Source of the DNA: Marinobacter sp. MDS2
Lineage (GTDB): Bacteria > Pseudomonadota > Gammaproteobacteria > Pseudomonadales > Oleiphilaceae
DNA length: 64,000 nucleotides
Direction: 5' to 3'
Assembly (NCBI RefSeq): GCF_030718085.1
Contig: NZ_JAVAJF010000001.1
Span: 1,612,001 to 1,676,000 of the forward strand
Part shown: piece by piece, positions 38,084 through 46,508 of the stretch
Layout of the letters: the number at the start of each line of letters is the position of its first letter
How positions within the stretch are numbered: position 1 is the first letter of the stretch
The notes under the pieces: model-generated
What the model saw: the letters and a program-made list of their open reading frames with translations, nothing else
Told to the model about the DNA's origin: nothing
Database searches by the model: none
Translations under genes and position numbers: made by a program

Positions 38084-40117
38084 ATGAGCCTCAAGCGGCA
38101 GTTGTTTCTGGCCAGCGTGCTGATGTTGCTGATCCCCTGGGCCGGTCTGAAATTTGTACTGGAACTGGATAACGCACTGCGCGCGCAAGCCCTGCAGCAA
38201 CTGGAAGAAAAAGGTGCCCGACTGGCCGAACTCGCGGGCGATTTCATGCTGGGCGCGCCCGTGGTAACCAGCGGTGATGCTCTCTACGCCGACAGCACCA
38301 CACAGTTCCCGAAAGTGGACGGGTTCACCACCACCTGGCCCGGCTTCCGGGATCACGAAGAGCAGCTACCCTGGCAATCCCGACCCGGGCAAGAAAACCT
38401 GCGATGGCTGGCCACCAGTAATAACCGCTACCTCTATTTGCTGGTACAAAAACGGAATCAGGGCCTGCGCCCCTTCAACCCCAGCCAGCCAGAACAACCT
38501 CATGACCGCGTTGAACTGGTGTTGGTACCTCCTCCGGGCCAACTGGAATCCGGCCAGCCAAAACGATGGCTGATCAGAACAACAGCCCCGGGGACCCACG
38601 TACCCGCCTTGATCGACGGCAACCCTGCTCAAACCGATCGGCAGATCGAAGTGGCCTGGGAGGATCTCGGTTCCCGCTGGCAACTGGAGCTGAGAATGCC
38701 TCTGCCCGCACCGGGCAGCCGGCTGGGTTTCCAAACAGGACAACCGGGCGAAAGCACTGACACGGAAGGCACATCGCTCGCACCGCCGCCGCTTTTGGTG
38801 CAGCGCAATACCGCCCTTGAGCGCGCGTTGGCACGGCAACTCAGCAATGGTCAGCAGGCAACCTTGCTGGAACCCGCCGGCTGGATCGCGGCCCACAGCC
38901 AAACCGAAAACCCGGTGCCAGCAACCGATTTCGATGACCTCTCCGCCAGCCAGATCCTGGAACAAATCACCCTCAATGTACTGCGCAGCTTGGTCAGACT
39001 GTATCAACCCAAGCCCAAGCCTTTGGCGACAACACACCATCAACTGCACACGGGTGGTTTGCCTGAGCACCATTTGGTGCAGCAGGAAGGCACCGTCTGG
39101 CTGGCGACAGAGCACACGTTCTTCGGTGGTCGAACACTTTTTCTCAAGCAATCGATGGAACAACTACTCAGCGTTTCCGGCTCTGCGTTGGGGAGTGTAT
39201 TGGCTCGTAGCCTGCTGATCATTCTGGCACTGACGCTAGCTCTACTCGGTTATGCCAGCTGGCTGTCATGGCGTATCGCGCGTCTGCAACAACTGGTCAG
39301 CGCCAGCGTTGACGACGATGGCCGCATACTTGAGCCCCTTCCCCCAGCCCGATCCCGGGACGAACTGGGGCAGCTGCAGCAACATTTCGGGCACATGGTG
39401 TCGCGCCTGCAAAGCTACAACCATTATCTGGAAAGCTTCTCTCGCAAACTTTCCCATGAACTGAAAACACCGGTGGCTGTGGTTCGGTCATCGCTGGAGA
39501 ATCTGGCGCACAGCCACTCCGAGCAAGAACGCCAACAGTATCTGGAGCGCGCTTCGTCTGCCGCCGAACGGCTCAGGCGCATTCTGAACAGTATGAGCGA
39601 AGCGGCCCGGCTGGAGCAGAGCTTCGATCAGGCCGATAAGGAGCACTTCGATCTGGCCGAGGTCGTTAGCCAGGCCTGCGCGGCCTACCAACAAGTTGAC
39701 CCACACCACCAGCATCACTGCGACGTGCCCGACACCCCCTGCCCGCTGTTCGGCTCGCCGGAAATGCTGGTGCAAATGCTCGACAAGCTGGTTGATAACG
39801 CGCGGGACTTCACCCCCGAAGGTGGCGGAATTTCAGTGCGCCTGGAGCAAGACTCCGAGCACTACATCATCGAAGTGTTCAACGAAGGCTCAAGCCTGCC
39901 GGTAAACCCGGGCGTGGACATTTTCGGGGCGTTCGTTTCCCAGCGTGAGGGCAAAGCTGAAGGGCATTTAGGCCAGGGACTGCTTATCGTTCGCCTAATT
40001 GCCGAGTTTCACAGTGGCCGAATTGACGCCCAAAACCAGTACCTTAATGGCATTGACGGTGTTGCCTTCCGCGTTATCATCCCGAGACTTCCCCACGAAC
40101 CAAGGACTGCCCCGTGA
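38084..40117 (+). CDS. Dedicated sortase-system histidine kinase
   Basis: The 677-residue inner-membrane kinase (TIGR03785 type) has an N-terminal helix (about 7-25), a large periplasmic domain (about 30-368) with a carbohydrate-binding-like middle part (NNRYLYLLVQ...DRVELVLVPP...QIEVAWEDLGSRWQLELRMPLP), a second helix (about 371-393), HAMP, HisKA with His458 in SHELKTPVAVV and a HATPase domain. The periplasmic part resembles family 9 carbohydrate-binding modules in strand pattern, so it may sense a cell-surface sugar (inference). The stop overlaps the GTG start of the DUF3422 gene. Confidence 0.92.
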   Translation: MSLKRQLFLASVLMLLIPWAGLKFVLELDNALRAQALQQLEEKGARLAELAGDFMLGAPVVTSGDALYADSTTQFPKVDGFTTTWPGFRDHEEQLPWQSRPGQENLRWLATSNNRYLYLLVQKRNQGLRPFNPSQPEQPHDRVELVLVPPPGQLESGQPKRWLIRTTAPGTHVPALIDGNPAQTDRQIEVAWEDLGSRWQLELRMPLPAPGSRLGFQTGQPGESTDTEGTSLAPPPLLVQRNTALERALARQLSNGQQATLLEPAGWIAAHSQTENPVPATDFDDLSASQILEQITLNVLRSLVRLYQPKPKPLATTHHQLHTGGLPEHHLVQQEGTVWLATEHTFFGGRTLFLKQSMEQLLSVSGSALGSVLARSLLIILALTLALLGYASWLSWRIARLQQLVSASVDDDGRILEPLPPARSRDELGQLQQHFGHMVSRLQSYNHYLESFSRKLSHELKTPVAVVRSSLENLAHSHSEQERQQYLERASSAAERLRRILNSMSEAARLEQSFDQADKEHFDLAEVVSQACAAYQQVDPHHQHHCDVPDTPCPLFGSPEMLVQMLDKLVDNARDFTPEGGGISVRLEQDSEHYIIEVFNEGSSLPVNPGVDIFGAFVSQREGKAEGHLGQGLLIVRLIAEFHSGRIDAQNQYLNGIDGVAFRVIIPRLPHEPRTAP

Positions 40118-41421
40118 CAGCCAAGCCGATCGCTTTGGATTTTCACCCCCTGCGCGCCGACCTCTATCAGGAGCTTCATTCACGCCCGTTTCAGGTGTTG
40201 CCGCCGCAGGCCAGAGTGACGCACATCGCGGTTGTGACCACGCCGGAGCAACGCCAAAACCAGTTCAAGCACCTGCAAAGCCTGCACCGTATGCTGGGGG
40301 AGCCCTGGCCGGAAGAAGAGGTCACCTGCTACGAGCAAACCTTTGATCAGCTGAGAATCCGCCGCGAAGTGCACATGGAGTTTACCGCGTACACCTTCAC
40401 CAATCTGGCACCTTCAGACGCAGAGCCTTTCGAGGAAACCGGCATCAGCGCGCTCCCCCATGGCTGGCTGAAACAGCTTCAAGGCACCGTGGTTGCCGCC
40501 TTTCACATCGATGTGAGTCCCTCCTCGGCCCACGCTCGCGACGAGCCCGCATTCATGCGCCGGCATTTTGAAGGCATGCGACTGGTGGGCAGCAGCCCGC
40601 AGGAAGGCGCAGCCCGGGTACTCGGCACCTTCCAGCTGCACAGTGACAACTTCGGGCGCTTCATGGTGATCAACGACAGCATGTCGGACAGCCAGCTGGG
40701 CCGTTTGGTGCAGCGCCTGATGGAGATTGAAACCTATCGACTGATGTCGTTGCTGGCGTTGCCGGTCGCGCGGAAAATCACTCCGGCCCTGAACGACATG
40801 GACCAACAACTGGCCACCATCACGCAGGCTTTAGCGGATAACGAAAGCCTGGATGAGCAAACCATTCTGGCCAAGCTCACCAACATTGCCGCCAAAATCG
40901 AAGCCTTCCGAGCCCACTCGACTTTTCGGTTTTCCGCCACCAAAGCCTACCACCAACTGGTGCTGACCCGGCTGGAAGAACTGCGGGAAGACGAAATGTC
41001 CGGCCACCTCACCATTACCGAATTCATGACCCGGCGGCTCACCCCGGCGGTTAAAACCTGTGAATCGGTGAGTGTTCGGCTGGAAGACCTGTCCCGCCGG
41101 GTAGACCGGGCCTCCGACATGATGCGCACCCGGGTGGAGCTGGCCATTCAAAGCCAGAACCAGGAACTGCTCAGCTCCATGGATCGGCGCTCGCGCATTC
41201 AACTGATGATGCAACACACCGTTGAAGGCTTCTCGGTCGTTGCGATCTCTTACTACCTGATTGGCTTACTCAGTCTGGGGCTAAGCGCACTGGCAGGGGC
41301 CGGCTATTCGATCAACAAACCTGTGGTGCTTGGCATCGCCATTCCGGTGGTTCTGGCCACGGTGTTTATTGCCATCCGGCTGATCCACCACCGGTTTATC
41401 CGCATGGCAGACCGCCAGTAA
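40114..41421 (+). CDS. DUF3422 family membrane-anchored protein
   Basis: The 435-residue product starts at GTG overlapping the kinase stop (GTGA). It begins with the family signature HPLRADLYQELHSRPFQVLPPQARVTHIAV, continues with a long alpha-helical, probably coiled-coil region, and ends with two membrane helices (YYLIGLLSLGLSALAGAG and VVLGIAIPVVLATVFIAI). The bulk should be cytoplasmic. The function is unknown. Coupling to the sortase-system kinase suggests a link to that system here, although DUF3422 genes also occur elsewhere. Confidence 0.88.
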   Translation: MTAKPIALDFHPLRADLYQELHSRPFQVLPPQARVTHIAVVTTPEQRQNQFKHLQSLHRMLGEPWPEEEVTCYEQTFDQLRIRREVHMEFTAYTFTNLAPSDAEPFEETGISALPHGWLKQLQGTVVAAFHIDVSPSSAHARDEPAFMRRHFEGMRLVGSSPQEGAARVLGTFQLHSDNFGRFMVINDSMSDSQLGRLVQRLMEIETYRLMSLLALPVARKITPALNDMDQQLATITQALADNESLDEQTILAKLTNIAAKIEAFRAHSTFRFSATKAYHQLVLTRLEELREDEMSGHLTITEFMTRRLTPAVKTCESVSVRLEDLSRRVDRASDMMRTRVELAIQSQNQELLSSMDRRSRIQLMMQHTVEGFSVVAISYYLIGLLSLGLSALAGAGYSINKPVVLGIAIPVVLATVFIAIRLIHHRFIRMADRQ

Positions 41422-41427
41422 CGCGCC

Positions 41428-42207
41428 TTAGCTGAACCGGGAATCACCCGCGAACTGGCGGTAAAATTGCTGAGCCGAACGGCCGTTGCGCACGCCTTTT
41501 CGGGTGGCGAAACGGACCGCTTCGAGATGCAACTGCTCGCGATCCGCTACCGAGGGAAACAGCGCGTCCACCGCCTGCAAATAGACATCCTGAGAGAACG
41601 GATAAAACGACAACTGCAACCCGAACCGGTCAGCCAGCGATACCTGTTCCTCAATGGCTTCGGCGGGGTGCAACTCACCGTCGCGCATGTCACTTTTCAG
41701 GTTATCGCTCATAAACTCGGGCATCAGATGGCGACGGTTCGAGGTGGCGTACACCCGCACGTTTTCCGGGGGCAACTCTAACGAACCTTCTAGCACGCTT
41801 TTCAATGCTTTATACCCCGATTCGCCCACATCGAAAGACAAATCATCGCAGAAAATCACGAACCGGAACGGTAAATCGCAAATATCATCGACAATTTCCG
41901 GCAGGTTCACCAGATCGTCTTTATCCACTTCGATCATCCGCAGGCCTTGGCTGTGGTAGCGATTCAGCAGAGCTTTGACGAGAGAAGACTTACCCGTGCC
42001 GCGCGAGCCCCAGAGCAATACGTTGTTGGAAGGCTGCTTGTTCAGGAAGCGCTCGGTGTTGCGTTCAAGAGCCGCCTTTTGCGAATCAATCCCCGTGAGG
42101 TCATTCCAGCGGATCGGGTCCAGCCGGCGAATCGCTCTCAAGCCTGACCGGTGACGACGCCATAAAGCCGCAGGCGTATTTTGCCAGTCAAAAGAGGTCT
42201 CGCTCAT
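41428..42207 (-). CDS. DUF815 family AAA ATPase
   Basis: This 259-residue protein has Walker A LLWGSRGTGKSSLVKAL, Walker B FVIFCDDLSFD, a sensor-type VYATSNRRHL and the ending RNGRSAQQFYRQF. These fit the DUF815 family of P-loop ATPases related to AAA+ proteins. Its role is not established. It is convergent with the DUF3422 gene and divergent from cysK. Confidence 0.88.
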   Translation of the reverse strand: MSETSFDWQNTPAALWRRHRSGLRAIRRLDPIRWNDLTGIDSQKAALERNTERFLNKQPSNNVLLWGSRGTGKSSLVKALLNRYHSQGLRMIEVDKDDLVNLPEIVDDICDLPFRFVIFCDDLSFDVGESGYKALKSVLEGSLELPPENVRVYATSNRRHLMPEFMSDNLKSDMRDGELHPAEAIEEQVSLADRFGLQLSFYPFSQDVYLQAVDALFPSVADREQLHLEAVRFATRKGVRNGRSAQQFYRQFAGDSRFS

Positions 42208-42311
42208 AACCTTACTCCATTTGGTTCTTACGTTTGCTTGCTTACGGTCTGGCCTTTGCCAGACCCTCGGGGGTAGGATCTATGAATCTTACCAGACAGC
42301 AGGAGCAAAGC

Positions 42312-43283
42312 ATGGCACGTATCTACGACGACAATTCCCTTTCCATCGGTAATACCCCGCTGGTCAAACTGAACCGGGTGAACGATGGGGCGACCATTTG
42401 GGCAAAGATTGAAGGCCGCAACCCGGCGTATTCGGTCAAGTGCCGGATTGGGTCTGCCATGATCTGGGATGCCGAGAAACGTGGTGTGCTCAAACCCGGC
42501 ATGACCATTGTGGAACCCACCAGTGGCAACACCGGTATTGCCCTTGCCTATGTAGCCGCTGCTCGCGGCTACAAGCTGGTACTAACCATGCCGGCGTCAA
42601 TGAGTCTTGAGCGCCGCAAGGTACTGAAAGCGCTGGGCGCTGACCTGGTTTTGACCGAGCCAGCCAAAGGCATGCCCGGCGCCATTGCCAAGGCGAAAGA
42701 ACTTGCGGAAGCTGATCCCGAAAACCACTTTCTGCCTCAGCAGTTCGAGAACCCGGCCAACCCCAAGATTCACGAAGACACCACCGGCCCGGAAATCTGG
42801 AACGACACCGACGGCGCGGTTGACGTGTTCGTCGCTGGCGTAGGCACCGGCGGCACCCTGACTGGCGTGTCCCGTTACATCAAAGGCACGCAGGGCAAGG
42901 CGATTACCACCGTCGCGGTGGAGCCGACCGATTCCCCGATTATTGGCCAAGTGAAAAGCGGACAGGAACCGAAGCCAGCGCCCCACAAAATCCAGGGCAT
43001 TGGTGCCGGCTTTATTCCGGGCAACCTGGATATGGACTTGGTAGATCAGGTGGAAGCGGTTTCCAATGAAGATGCCATGGCTATGGCGCATCGCTTGATG
43101 CAGGAAGAAGGCATTCTATGCGGTATTTCCTGCGGAGCCGCAGTCGCTGCAGCCGTTCGGGTCAGCAAGCAGCCGGAACACAAAGGTAAGAACATTGTGG
43201 TGATTCTGCCGGACTCTGCCGAGCGCTACTTGTCCAGCGCACTGTTCGCTGACACCTTTGGCGAACTGGAAAATCAGCAGTAA
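42312..43283 (+). CDS. cysK: Cysteine synthase A
   Basis: CysK joins sulfide to O-acetylserine to make cysteine with pyridoxal phosphate. The 323-residue protein has the Lys-bearing motif [17 protein letters not shown], the substrate loop [12 protein letters not shown], the PLP phosphate loop GTGGTLTG and the C-terminal [10 protein letters not shown], all characteristic of CysK rather than CysM. The ATG at 42312 follows AGGAG; the frame is open further upstream but without family similarity. It ends at a hairpin. Confidence 0.95.
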   Translation: MARIYDDNSLSIGNTPLVKLNRVNDGATIWAKIEGRNPAYSVKCRIGSAMIWDAEKRGVLKPGMTIVEPTSGNTGIALAYVAAARGYKLVLTMPASMSLERRKVLKALGADLVLTEPAKGMPGAIAKAKELAEADPENHFLPQQFENPANPKIHEDTTGPEIWNDTDGAVDVFVAGVGTGGTLTGVSRYIKGTQGKAITTVAVEPTDSPIIGQVKSGQEPKPAPHKIQGIGAGFIPGNLDMDLVDQVEAVSNEDAMAMAHRLMQEEGILCGISCGAAVAAAVRVSKQPEHKGKNIVVILPDSAERYLSSALFADTFGELENQQ

Positions 43284-43290
43284 TAAAAAA

Positions 43291-43318
43291 GCGCAGCCGG
43301 TTCCGGCTGCGCGCTTTA
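43291..43318. terminator. Bidirectional terminator between cysK and the hydrolase operon
   Basis: A perfect ten-base stem (43291-43300 with 43303-43312) is flanked by a run of six A on the left and GCTTT on the right. On the minus strand the stem is followed by TTTTTTATTA, so it is strongest for the leftward operon; for cysK it is weaker. Confidence 0.8.
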
Positions 43319-43356
43319 TGTAACAAGGACAATCGCGTTTTTGGGTTAACCCCGAA

Positions 43357-43668
43357 CTAAGATTTGTTCATTGTTTCTTCATCTGCTGACCCGGCGATTC
43401 CCTCGTTCGGACTCACCCCCGCCAACTCAACAACCACTCGCCCTGCACAGGAAACGCTACTGTAACTCAGCTTGGAAATGCCGTGATGACACGCTCTGAC
43501 CGTGCGGTTTACCGGCCGTACGACCGGGATGACGTCCAACGCCCGAAAGGTCTCATCCGCGACTGATAAATGCACCCGTCTAAGCTTTGTTGCCCCGTGT
43601 TGCAAACCGTGGCCCAGCACATCCGCCAAGCCTCGCCACCATTGCAGGTTGTCATTCATATGAGTCAT
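43357..43668 (-). CDS. Small hypothetical protein coupled to an alpha/beta hydrolase
   Basis: The 103-residue product starts at an ATG overlapping the stop of the upstream hydrolase by four bases (ATGA), the best sign that it is real. It begins MTHMNDNLQWWRGLADVLGH and is soluble and mildly basic in the middle; I recognise no family. The T-rich terminator just downstream fits it as the last gene of a two-gene operon. It may be an accessory factor of the hydrolase (inference). Confidence 0.65.
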   Translation of the reverse strand: MTHMNDNLQWWRGLADVLGHGLQHGATKLRRVHLSVADETFRALDVIPVVRPVNRTVRACHHGISKLSYSSVSCAGRVVVELAGVSPNEGIAGSADEETMNKS

Positions 43669-44576
43669 ACCAGCCACTCCTGCAGTTGTTTGCTCACTAA
43701 TGGATGATGAGCAAGGCGGACATGATCCACCCCCGTGAAATTAACTTTTCCCGTCAACTCCCACCCCTGCCGACGTACACCGTGAGCACTAGATCGATGC
43801 ACCAGCGCATCACCAAACCAAACGTTCACGGGGTGGCGCTCACTTTTCACCAATAACCCGCTTACCGCAAAGTGACGCGCGCCAGGCAGCAAGGGTTGCT
43901 CCTCCGTTCCCGATTCAAAAACCTCACCACGGGAAAGGTTTCGGATGCCTTCGCTGCGCAAATCGATCACCTCACCGACAACCTTCACATAATCCCTGGG
44001 CACTTTATTCAACTTGCCTGCAGCCTTATGGGCTCCGATGGCAAGCCAGGAACCGTCATGAGGCGAGCCGATGTAGACACAATCCAATGATTTACCCACC
44101 CAACTGTGGCCCTTTTCGGAACCGTAATAACAGGCACTACGAACCAGTAAGCCACCCATACTGTGACCCAGAAGAATCAGGCGTTTCACTGGCACCGGCC
44201 AGTTCACCACCAACCGTTCTATCAGGTCGGCCAAGTCTTGGCCATTGCGGTAAATGGGCCGCCCGGAGTTGAATCGCAGTTTCAAAGCGGAGGTATCGCC
44301 TAGGGCTCGCGCCAGCTGAGAGCCATAATGCTCTTCAGCCCGGCCCGGAAAATCCCAAACCGATTCCAACTCCATTAAGCCATGAAGGGAAAGGCACAGC
44401 GTACTGCCCGGCTCGGCCAATTCCGGATTGTCTGCATCCAGCACCTTGCCACCGGCAAACACAGTCATAGGCACCGCCAGCCCATTGCCACGCGCTTCCA
44501 ACCAATCCCCTAAAAAACCACTGGCAATGGCTGAAATGTGTTGTTGTATTTTTCCAGCTGACACCGAAACCACCAT
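43665..44576 (-). CDS. Alpha/beta hydrolase, lipase-like
   Basis: The protein (303 residues from ATG 44576) has the nucleophile elbow LLGHSMGGLLV, a probable oxyanion region LSLHGLMELE and a late acid/His pair in the FTGVDHVRLAHHPLV end. The YIGSPHDGSWLA segment resembles PGAP1-like or esterase proteins. AGGAG lies just before a first ATG (44582) that leaves no spacing, so the second ATG is preferred. There is no signal peptide. Substrate unknown, likely an ester. Confidence 0.83.
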   Translation of the reverse strand: MVVSVSAGKIQQHISAIASGFLGDWLEARGNGLAVPMTVFAGGKVLDADNPELAEPGSTLCLSLHGLMELESVWDFPGRAEEHYGSQLARALGDTSALKLRFNSGRPIYRNGQDLADLIERLVVNWPVPVKRLILLGHSMGGLLVRSACYYGSEKGHSWVGKSLDCVYIGSPHDGSWLAIGAHKAAGKLNKVPRDYVKVVGEVIDLRSEGIRNLSRGEVFESGTEEQPLLPGARHFAVSGLLVKSERHPVNVWFGDALVHRSSAHGVRRQGWELTGKVNFTGVDHVRLAHHPLVSKQLQEWLV

Positions 44577-44801
44577 GAACATCTCCTCGTTATAATGGCA
44601 GTGTACGCGCTTCCCCGGCTTCCGATATGGCCCAGATGCAGCGTTGCTGCGCGCGCAAAGCAAACATTCCGACAATAATGATTCCGCCACTTCAACTATT
44701 CTTAATAGCGTCGCAATCCCGATATCGGAACAGTGCTGTTAGGCTTACGGCAATTCACCCACCAATACAGTCTATTACCGCGCAAGCTCAGGAGTTGATG
44801 A

Positions 44802-45407
44802 ATGCGTTCTGCCTTAATGATCACCGCTCTAATGAGTGCTTTCTTTATCACGAACATCCACGCAGCTTCGCCATCAGATCCCTCAGCGAAGGAACCGGAG
44901 GTGCTGGGATTTGTGGAGTGGGTGGTGATGGACGACACCGAAGTCAGGCTTAAAGCAAGGCTCGACACCGGCGCCAAAACCTCCTCCCTGCATGCTGTGA
45001 ACGTAGAACCTTTTGAGCAAGACGGTGAAGAATGGGTCAGGTTCAAACTGCCTCTGGGGGATCATGAAGACCAGCCCAGTGAAGGCCAGCTGGACCACGA
45101 AGATGTCATTCTGGAGTTCGAGCGTCCGGTGCACCGTACTGTGCTGATCAAGCGTAAAGGCGCGCCTTCGCAACGACGGTACGTGGTGAACATGGAGTTC
45201 TGCATTTCGGGTAACTTGCACGAAACCCAGTTTTCCCTGACCGATCGCGGTCGTTTTTCTTATCCGGTTCTACTCGGCCGACGCTTCATGCGCGACGATA
45301 ACATTCTGACCGACTCCGCCCAGAGTTTCATGGCGGCCAAGGAATGTGAATACCGCACACTTGAAGAGCTGGCTGAGCGCCCGGAAGCGCTTAAACGACA
45401 AAACTAA
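44802..45407 (+). CDS. Exported retropepsin-like (RimK/LysX-type, COG4067) protease
   Basis: The 201-residue product has a signal peptide ending at about NIHAAS and the retropepsin-like motif LKARLDTGAKTSSLHA with the Asp of the aspartyl protease fold, plus RYVVNMEFCISG and YPVLLGRRFM. These proteins are annotated as putative ATP-dependent zinc proteases, but the visible fold is aspartyl-protease-like and ATP use is doubtful. It would act in the periplasm. AGGAG precedes the ATG. Confidence 0.85.
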   Translation: MRSALMITALMSAFFITNIHAASPSDPSAKEPEVLGFVEWVVMDDTEVRLKARLDTGAKTSSLHAVNVEPFEQDGEEWVRFKLPLGDHEDQPSEGQLDHEDVILEFERPVHRTVLIKRKGAPSQRRYVVNMEFCISGNLHETQFSLTDRGRFSYPVLLGRRFMRDDNILTDSAQSFMAAKECEYRTLEELAERPEALKRQN

Positions 45408-45411
45408 AAGG

Positions 45412-46302
45412 TTATCGAACCGGTTCAGGCTCGTCATTCCGAACCCTCAGAAAGCTTGCGAAACGGGGCAGCCCGGTTGCGGTAAGGCCCCGGTAGCGAA
45501 ACGTTACCGTCGCTCCCAGTGGCGGTGGATGCCGTCGGTCGCTATCACTGAACCCGGTGCCAATGCGAAACCGGCGGCCATTCTCGAGCTCAACTTCCAG
45601 CGCCCCCATCATTCCCTGGTACTTGCCGTTACCAGGCCTGTGGCCAACCACGACCGCTTCGGCATCATCAAACGTTTTTACCTTAAGCAGATCATCCGAA
45701 CGCCCGGCCTGGTAGAGGCTGGCCTTGCGCTTGAGCATCAAGCCTTCGCCGCCGGCAGCGGCTGTCGATTTCAGTTTCGCCACCAAAGTTTCATGATCTT
45801 TGATCGGGTGCTGCTGAACCAACATCAGATAGCCCGAACCAGACTCTTCCACCAGCGTTTTCAAGCGCTGATAGCGAGTCGCAAACGGCGTGTTCTTAAT
45901 GGGGATATCAAAGACATAAAAACGCACAGCCTGCCATTCTTCAGAAACTGGCTGCTGCTTACGAACCACTCCGGAGAGATGCGAGAACTGCCCGCGCCCA
46001 CTCCATAACTCGCCATCCAAAGGCTGATCCGGGAATTGCTCGGTAAACCACGGCGGAGCCGCGTAAACGTGCCCGCCCCGGGACCAGAATTGCGTGCCAT
46101 CCCAATAGGCACGCACACCATCCAGCTTCTCACTGACCCAATAAGCCTGAAGATCAACCCCTTGCTCGTACACATTCGCCAACGGAATGGCCGGAGGCTG
46201 CGCTCTGGTTAACGCGGGGAATAAACACGAACCAAGAAAAACGATAAGACCGACCGCCAGCGCACAAGCCCTGGCAGGTCGGATGGTGAAAAGTGGCATC
46301 AT
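45412..46302 (-). CDS. Exported minimal ATP-dependent DNA ligase (LigE-like)
   Basis: The product has an N-terminal signal peptide (ALAVGLIVFLGSCLFPALTRA) followed by a minimal ATP-dependent ligase: motif I SEKLDGVRAYWDG with the AMP-accepting Lys, motif III YVFDIP, motif IV EGLMLKRKASLYQAGR, motif V LLKVK and an OB-fold end. LigE-type enzymes occur in gammaproteobacteria and betaproteobacteria. Export suggests action on DNA in the periplasm, perhaps during uptake. The ATG at 46302 is chosen behind GAGG; a TTG four codons upstream is an alternative. It is convergent with the retropepsin-like gene. Confidence 0.9.
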   Translation of the reverse strand: MMPLFTIRPARACALAVGLIVFLGSCLFPALTRAQPPAIPLANVYEQGVDLQAYWVSEKLDGVRAYWDGTQFWSRGGHVYAAPPWFTEQFPDQPLDGELWSGRGQFSHLSGVVRKQQPVSEEWQAVRFYVFDIPIKNTPFATRYQRLKTLVEESGSGYLMLVQQHPIKDHETLVAKLKSTAAAGGEGLMLKRKASLYQAGRSDDLLKVKTFDDAEAVVVGHRPGNGKYQGMMGALEVELENGRRFRIGTGFSDSDRRHPPPLGATVTFRYRGLTATGLPRFASFLRVRNDEPEPVR

Positions 46303-46508
46303 CCTTTGCCTCAAAACGTCCTGTTAGCGTTGCTTTAGCACTGCACCGAACGGGCAACTCTAACTTATTGGGGCGTATCGCTTTTATGATCGAGTTAGCG
46401 CTTTTTCGTAGTGCAGATATTTCTCACAACGCCAATTGGAATGGTCTTACACGGAAAATCCATTGGTAGGGTAACTTCAGCCGCCCCAAAAACCATCAGG
46501 AGTATCGA

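Noticed and set aside
44713-44722. Ten-base palindrome CCGATATCGG before the retropepsin-like gene
   Set aside because: Short palindromes of this kind arise by chance and no second copy or promoter alignment was seen.
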